Positions 35,836-64,000 of a stretch of DNA of 64,000 bases are shown here, piece after piece. A model generated the notes under the pieces. It was not told the origin of the DNA, searched no databases, and saw nothing but the letters and a program-made list of their open reading frames with translations. Numbering within the stretch: the stretch's first letter is position 1; each line of letters starts with the position of its first letter. The position numbers and the translations under genes are program-made. Source of the stretch: Flaccisagitta enflata (taxonomy: Eukaryota > Chaetognatha > Sagittoidea > Aphragmophora); NCBI GenBank assembly GCA_965153355.1, contig OZ231127.1:55242001-55306000 (forward strand), written 5' to 3'.

Positions 35836-36186
35836 TATCTTTAAGAGGCTTTGTCCGTCCGTCGGTCCATACGTCGGTCCGTCCGTCGGTCCGTCCGTCG
35901 GTCCGTTGGTCCGTAATGATTGAGTCAAAAAGTTGGAAAACGCGCATTTCCTCCCCTGCCCACCCGTCCGCAACTGGTGGCCATGTATCCGGCCTTGTTG
36001 GACGACAGAACAAGAGAAGACTTTATGTCAGAATGTTTCAGATGTCACAAAAGCTATCAAAGTTTTGGGTGGGCAGGGGCGGATTTGCGTTTTTTTCATA
36101 CTTACCAACTGGATTATAACGGACCAACAGACCAATGAACGGACGAGCGGACAAAGCCTCTTATACAGTCGCGTGTCTGTGACTTC
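35836..36186. mobile_element. Hairpin-ended repeat family, decayed copies
   Basis: 35836-36002 reads AAGAGGCTTTGTCCGTCCGT with a GTCC-rich tract and ends at GGCCTTGTT (35992-36000). A second, opposite remnant (about 36065-36186) contains GGGTGGGCAGGGGCGGA and ends CCTCTTATACAGTCGCGTGT. Both match other copies in parts. The terminal hairpin is eroded. Confidence 0.5.
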
Positions 36187-36264
36187 AGAGAATAAAGTAT
36201 TGTTATCATGAAGAATATTCTCCATGACTCAAGAGGAATATTTTTATGACTCAGCTCGCGTTCT

Positions 36265-36268
<4 letters not shown>

Positions 36269-36336
<68 letters not shown>
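36269..36336. repeat. (TC)n microsatellite
   Basis: Pure TC dinucleotide run. Nothing coding around it. Confidence 0.95.
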
Positions 36337-36337
<1 letters not shown>

Positions 36338-36821
36338 TCTCTTTGTTTTTGGCGGCGAATATGGGGGGAAAAACAAATGTCACAGGTGGGAAATGCAAAA
36401 ACATATGTCACAAGAGACATGGGTAAATGTCAAATAATAAAGCAAATTAAATTAAGACGCATAGAATCATCAAAACCACACTGATGGGGGTGGATAGAAG
36501 CTACCATATATGAATTTCATTTGTCTCATCAATAATTGGTCGCTTCGATGGTCAAAGTATAATTGGAGCGCGAATTTGGGGTAATACGCGACTGTTAGCC
36601 CCTTTTAACCATTAGCCCATTTGTTGGTGACATTTGCATATAATGGTTTTATGTATCTTTTAGATCACTTCCTCTGCCCAACCACAAGTGGCAAAGGTTA
36701 CCATGTATCTGGCCTAGTTACAATCACATTGGCTATGACTCAGTCACAAATCGCCACTGCATCTGCAGGCGATAATTTGTAATGTCACAGTTTGTGACAC
36801 ATTGATCCACTTCACATAAAG

Positions 36822-39400
<2,579 letters not shown>

Positions 39401-39404
39401 TGTG

Positions 39405-39600
39405 AGTAACACCTGACATAGACTCATTTTGTGACACCTGACATTGCCTCAATATGAAAAAGTATATGTGACACTTGACTTTGCATTAATTACCGACACT
39501 TGCCTTGGACACATATGTGTGACCCCTGACTATGCATCAATTAGCGACAGTTGACTTTACCTAAATATGTGACACTTCACTTTGCCTCAGTCTGTGACAT
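39405..39600. repeat. Degenerate short tandem repeat around 'gtgacacttgac'
   Basis: The words 'tgtgacacctgac', 'tgtgacacttgac' and 'gcctcaatatg' recur every 35-50 bp immediately after the tandem array. Confidence 0.55.
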
Positions 39601-40272
39601 CTGAATTATTACTGAAATCAAGTTCATCGCTTGAGAAGCAGAAGGATATTAGGTCCTTTTTGGGTCATTTGACTTTTTTTATGGTTGGGACATCTGATCT
39701 TATGATAAGAAGATTTGCCACTGGGACTGAGACGTCCAAAACATTCTTAGGAAAGAAAGGTGGGCTTGCAAGTCATGACATCTGTGTCTGTTATTGAGAC
39801 ATTTTTATTGTGACACCGTGTCACAAATCTTGTGACATCTTGAAAAAAGTGTCACAAATCCCCCATTGGATTGCATGGGATTTTTTTCGAAGAATGTGTG
39901 GAGAAAATATTCTCAGAATCCAATCTTCAAGGAGTGAAAAAATATCGAATCAACAACACCTGCATCGAATCAAACTTGTATTCTTCATTTTTAATTCAAT
40001 CAGTATATTATGAAATGCCTTCTTTACTTTGTTCGTATCAGTAAATGAAATTTTTATACGTTCAAAAAGAAAAAGATAAGATTGTTGGTATTCAAATTTA
40101 TCTTCCTTTATCTGAACTGAAAAAGAAACAATGCCAAGAGATGTGCATTAACGACGCGTCCACAAAGCTTGTTAGATATTATGATAAATGAACGAGGGAA
40201 CTAGATTAAATCTGGCATTCACGGGCATGGGCATGGGCATGGGCCAAAATCCCCTCAAGCTAATAGATTAAG

Positions 40273-40348
40273 AAAACAAGGCCAAGAGATGTCCAATAGA
40301 TGCGTCCTCTTTAGCTGAAAGATATTAAGATACAAATTATTAAGATAT

Positions 40349-40418
<70 letters not shown>

Positions 40419-40419
40419 A

Positions 40420-40501
<82 letters not shown>

Positions 40502-40558
40502 TATCGCATTCGCTATCTTACTACAGACCCTCTTATAGAGATGCGAGGACGCATCTAA
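40273..40558 (-). mobile_element. Hairpin-ended repeat family, copy C (GATGCGTC subfamily) carrying (GA)n(CA)n
   Basis: It starts AAACAAGGCCAAGAGATG and then AGATGCGTCC. It ends GACCCTCTTATAGAGATGCG followed by AGGACGCATCTAA. In place of the GGAC tract it holds (GA)n(CA)n at 40350-40499. A partial second start (AAACAATGCCAAGAGATG, then GACGCGTCC) is at 40128-40180. Confidence 0.7.
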
Positions 40559-40770
40559 GAAGCAAACCCGTGAACGGGGCAAGCAAGCGAAACGAGCGTA
40601 GCGCTGCGGAGCGCTGCGAGCGGACAAATGTAGCGAATGACCAAGTGACCCATTCAAAACGTCTGTGACTTGAAATGACCCCAAAGTGGGGAAGGAGTTG
40701 CGTAGTGTTACCTATTCAAAATCAATTTCTTGCTACTATAAAGCAAGCATAACGTAAGGAAGAAAATAAG

Positions 40771-41061
40771 AACAAGCCCGATCAGGCAACGATGCGTCCT
40801 GACTGTATCTCTGTGCGTAGTGACTTTGGCACTAGATTTGGTTTGACTGATAGATAAAAATACTTATCATCAGATCAAAAGAGGCTCTCTGAACAATCTA
40901 ACAAGTGTTTGACTTGATCCTAGTCATCCTCGCGGCTGAAAAGGGCCGAAAACAGCGATTTTCAAGGAGGCGTAACGGACATACGGACGGACTGACGGAC
41001 GAACCGACGGACGGACCGACGGACAGACCCTCTTATAGAGATGCGAGGACGCATCTAAAAA
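40771..41061 (-). mobile_element. Hairpin-ended repeat family, copy B (GATGCGTC subfamily)
   Basis: It starts AACAAGCCCGATCAGGCAAC with GATGCGTCC directly after. It ends GACCCTCTTATAGAG and the perfect hairpin GATGCGAGGACGCATC plus TAAAAA. GGAC-rich tract at about 40976-41030. Confidence 0.75.
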
Positions 41062-41988
41062 CGTAATTGCTACAGAGCAAGCATAACGTAAGGAAGAAAA
41101 AAAGAAAAACATAATTGCTACAGAGCGGGCTCAGCTGTAGTTACACTTATACGACTGTGTGGTGCTGATCGGTGCTGTAGCGGAATGCAAATATTTGTTC
41201 TTCCCTTGCAGTGTAAAACATTTCCATTACTGCAGCGCCAAATGGAATGGGCCTATTAGAGTTGTTGAGAAAATGCGCGCGTTTCTACCTTTGCCCAGTG
41301 CACACCAGTTACCGACTGTATTGTAATTCCACTTATCTGACTGTGCACTTTAGCACCACTATACAGCATAGTGAATGAAACGCTCACTTCTATAAATGGC
41401 AGAATGAAAACAGCTTTACAGCTCAAGGGAAGAACAAGGGCGTAGATCGCGAATTGTCGTGTCACGATGTAGATTCGGCTCGAGGAAAAAAAAAAGTCTC
41501 GTAGATTGTTCTAAAACCATATTTGATAGGAAACGGGGAAGGGTGCCACACGATATCTCGACAAAGGGTCAACAGTCAGAGGTTATGGGCCAGGTAGACT
41601 GACCCGGCAATGTTCGCCATTTTTGACACAAGACACACGCATATTACAGTTGAGAACTTGAGATACCTCACTGTCCAAATTACCAACATGTAGATTGACA
41701 AAATTGTATTTTCTTACTGTATTCAGTAAATACAGTAGATTGTCACGTGGCTTGACAAATTGAAAGAACAGAGACAACAGGAGTTATTGACCGAGGTCAT
41801 CAAATTCGCATCTTAGGAGTGACTTGTTTTTGATCACCTAGATGAATTCGTTTACCTATCAACTTCCTCTGACTGTGCTTTGAATCTAAGATAGAACAAC
41901 AACAGAAACAAATTTCTCTGTATCATGATGACATTTTTTTTTTTTATCTTTTTCTCTCCATTTCATGATATCATCGAATTGTGACCTA

Positions 41989-42106
41989 TTTAGGCGCGAC
42001 AAAGCACCTCTATAACTGGCTGTGTCCGTTGGTCGGTCGGTCGGTCGGTAACGCATTCATTCGACGATCCACACGTCGCACCTTATTGGCCTACTTGGCC
42101 TTGTTT
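41989..42106 (+). mobile_element. Hairpin-ended repeat family, copy E (GGTGCGAC subfamily)
   Basis: Opposite orientation to copy D. It reads TTTAGGCGCGACAAAGCACC, then TCTATAACTGGCTGTGTCCG and a GGTC tract. It ends GTCGCACCTTATTGGCCTAC followed by TTGGCCTTGTT. Confidence 0.7.
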
Positions 42107-43165
42107 TCTTCTTTCTACATTCTCGAACACTCAAGTGTTCATGCAAAACCGTCAAAAAAAAAGAAAAAAAAAAAGGAAAAAAAACAAAGAAAAGAAAAAA
42201 ATTCCAATCGAAATTTTTTGGGGTGTAAAAACACGTAAAGAAAAGACCAGTTTTTAATTTTTTTACACTGCCAGAGCTTTCTTGATTGAAACTTTCGCGC
42301 GAGGACCATTTATATTGATGATGAAGTCAACCTTTTTACCTTTTGTACCGGTCGTCTATGGTTTTGAATATGATGATAAGTTGGTGTGGGAAACGAAAGG
42401 AGTCGGATATGATCTCATAAGTCGGTTTCCCTTTTAATTAATCGCTTCGTTATCTTTCTTCCAAGACAGTAAGACGACGACTTTTATCTCTCTATCGTCC
42501 CCTTACTCAATGTCTCTCAGTTTCATTATCATTCGTCATGAGATTCCCGTCAAATGATGATCCTAGGTCCAAGTTAGAATATGAAAAATATTTCTTTAAA
42601 AGTGGCTTTTTGGTTTGTTGACTTTGTCCGCACACAAAATAAAGTGAAAAATTGTGCGAAATAAAATCGACCAGATGATGTATGACTGGATAATGACACT
42701 GAGTCAAGAAACTCGTTTGGAAAAAATAATCAAATTTTCAATCATTTTCAGCAAAAACCACCAGTCGCATCTATCAACAAATTACTTTATCTTAAATCTT
42801 ATGTGAAAGAAACATGACAATTTTTTTGTTTCGTTGTTTTCTTCTGAAAAAGCTTCCAACGTTGTGTTTTTGAGTCCGTCGGTACGAAATGCGTTTCAGT
42901 CTTTGCAGAAAGAACAGTTTACGTCACTTGCATTTTGTTTTAACCTTAGTGTACTTCAAAGAGAGAACTTGAATTTACTTTCCGACTAATACCGTATGGA
43001 ATGGACAAACACTTCACTTTTTGTGGAGCAGACGACCGATGAAAACTTGTGGTAATCATGGCAAGGCTCATAGATCCATGTCCACACAGCTTAATTTTTA
43101 AGGGAAAGTCGCAAGCTATTACTAAAACCGAAACAATTTCTCCCCCCCCCCCCTAATTCTCGCAG
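42107..43165. other. No gene seen
   Basis: AT-rich sequence with an A-rich patch (42158-42200) and a C run just before the acceptor at 43165. Upstream exons of the 43166 gene might be expected here. One weak candidate frame (42290-42417) does not fit the required splice phase. Confidence 0.4.
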
Positions 43166-63936
<20,771 letters not shown>

Positions 63937-64000
63937 GTATACAGGCGCCGGTTGAATTTTCAAGGAGGCGACACGGACTGACAGACTGACTGACGTAACC

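Noticed and set aside
40771-41061. Hairpin family considered as Helitrons
   Set aside because: The hairpin abuts CTAAAAA instead of lying about 10 bases before CTRR, the opposite end is AACAAG rather than TC, and no insertion between A and T could be shown.
40924-41112. PSVRPSV-, VGRSVGRS- and PTDRPTD-type open frames at about 14.2, 35.9, 40.9, 41.9, 45.9, 47.5 and 58.9 kb
   Set aside because: They come from GGAC/GGTC tracts of the hairpin-ended repeat, occur in both orientations and have no start or conserved surroundings.
42290-42417. Candidate upstream exon of the large gene (VYGFEYDDKLVWETKG)
   Set aside because: Its only donor leaves one base, while the exon at 43166 needs two. There is no other support.

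Overview
This is a nuclear DNA window from an intron-rich eukaryote. The genes have short GT-AG introns, AATAAA signals and acidic or Asn-rich proteins. One gene carries tyrosine motifs of the kind used in animal-type phosphotyrosine signalling. The DNA is AT-rich and full of microsatellites, TA-flanked DNA transposons, a tRNA-derived SINE and a Ty3/Gypsy-derived element. A metazoan or close unicellular relative is my best guess, but I cannot name the species. Exons were joined by hand using splice consensus and reading phase. Phases agree at every join I report.

Layout. 1-3.65 kb: a degenerate ~183-bp tandem repeat, then a 2.8-kb DNA transposon (imperfect terminal inverted repeats, 5-bp target duplication) with a decayed frame. 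6.4-8.0 kb (+): five exons encoding the C-terminal part of what looks like a protein-primed family B DNA polymerase (Polinton/adintovirus type), plus a small Cys-containing ORF. 8.6-12.1 kb (+): an unrecognised multi-exon gene. 13.4-14.4 kb: three small elements. 14.65-17.66 kb (+): a single-pass membrane protein with a Thr/Pro-rich ectodomain and a long Asn-rich tail carrying YxxI motifs. 17.83 kb: a perfect 14-bp TTCG hairpin followed by a T run. 18.3-26.2 kb (+): a decayed Ty3/Gypsy-type element (Gag, protease, RT, RNase H) whose pol frame runs into an RNase D-like 3'-5' exonuclease and a further helical region where integrase should be. 26.2-33.6 kb: low-complexity DNA, a foldback transposon and a 5-kb satellite-like array. 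33.9-35.3 kb (-): the 5' part of a gene with paired CxxC motifs.

35.3-43.1 kb is gene-poor. It holds a four-unit ~0.7-kb tandem array and several copies of a hairpin-ended repeat family. 43.2-63.9 kb (+): one gene of at least 25 exons (~1,180 codons), open at both ends. It has acidic disordered segments around an alpha-helical HEAT/ARM-like core. Its introns hold nested Tc1/mariner and pogo-like elements, a CACAG-ended element with TGGC target duplication lying between two inverted SINE copies, and long microsatellites.

The most interesting items are the intron-containing polymerase fragment, the RT/RNase H-exonuclease frame, and the hairpin-ended family whose subfamilies change the hairpin stem and a distant subterminal motif together.
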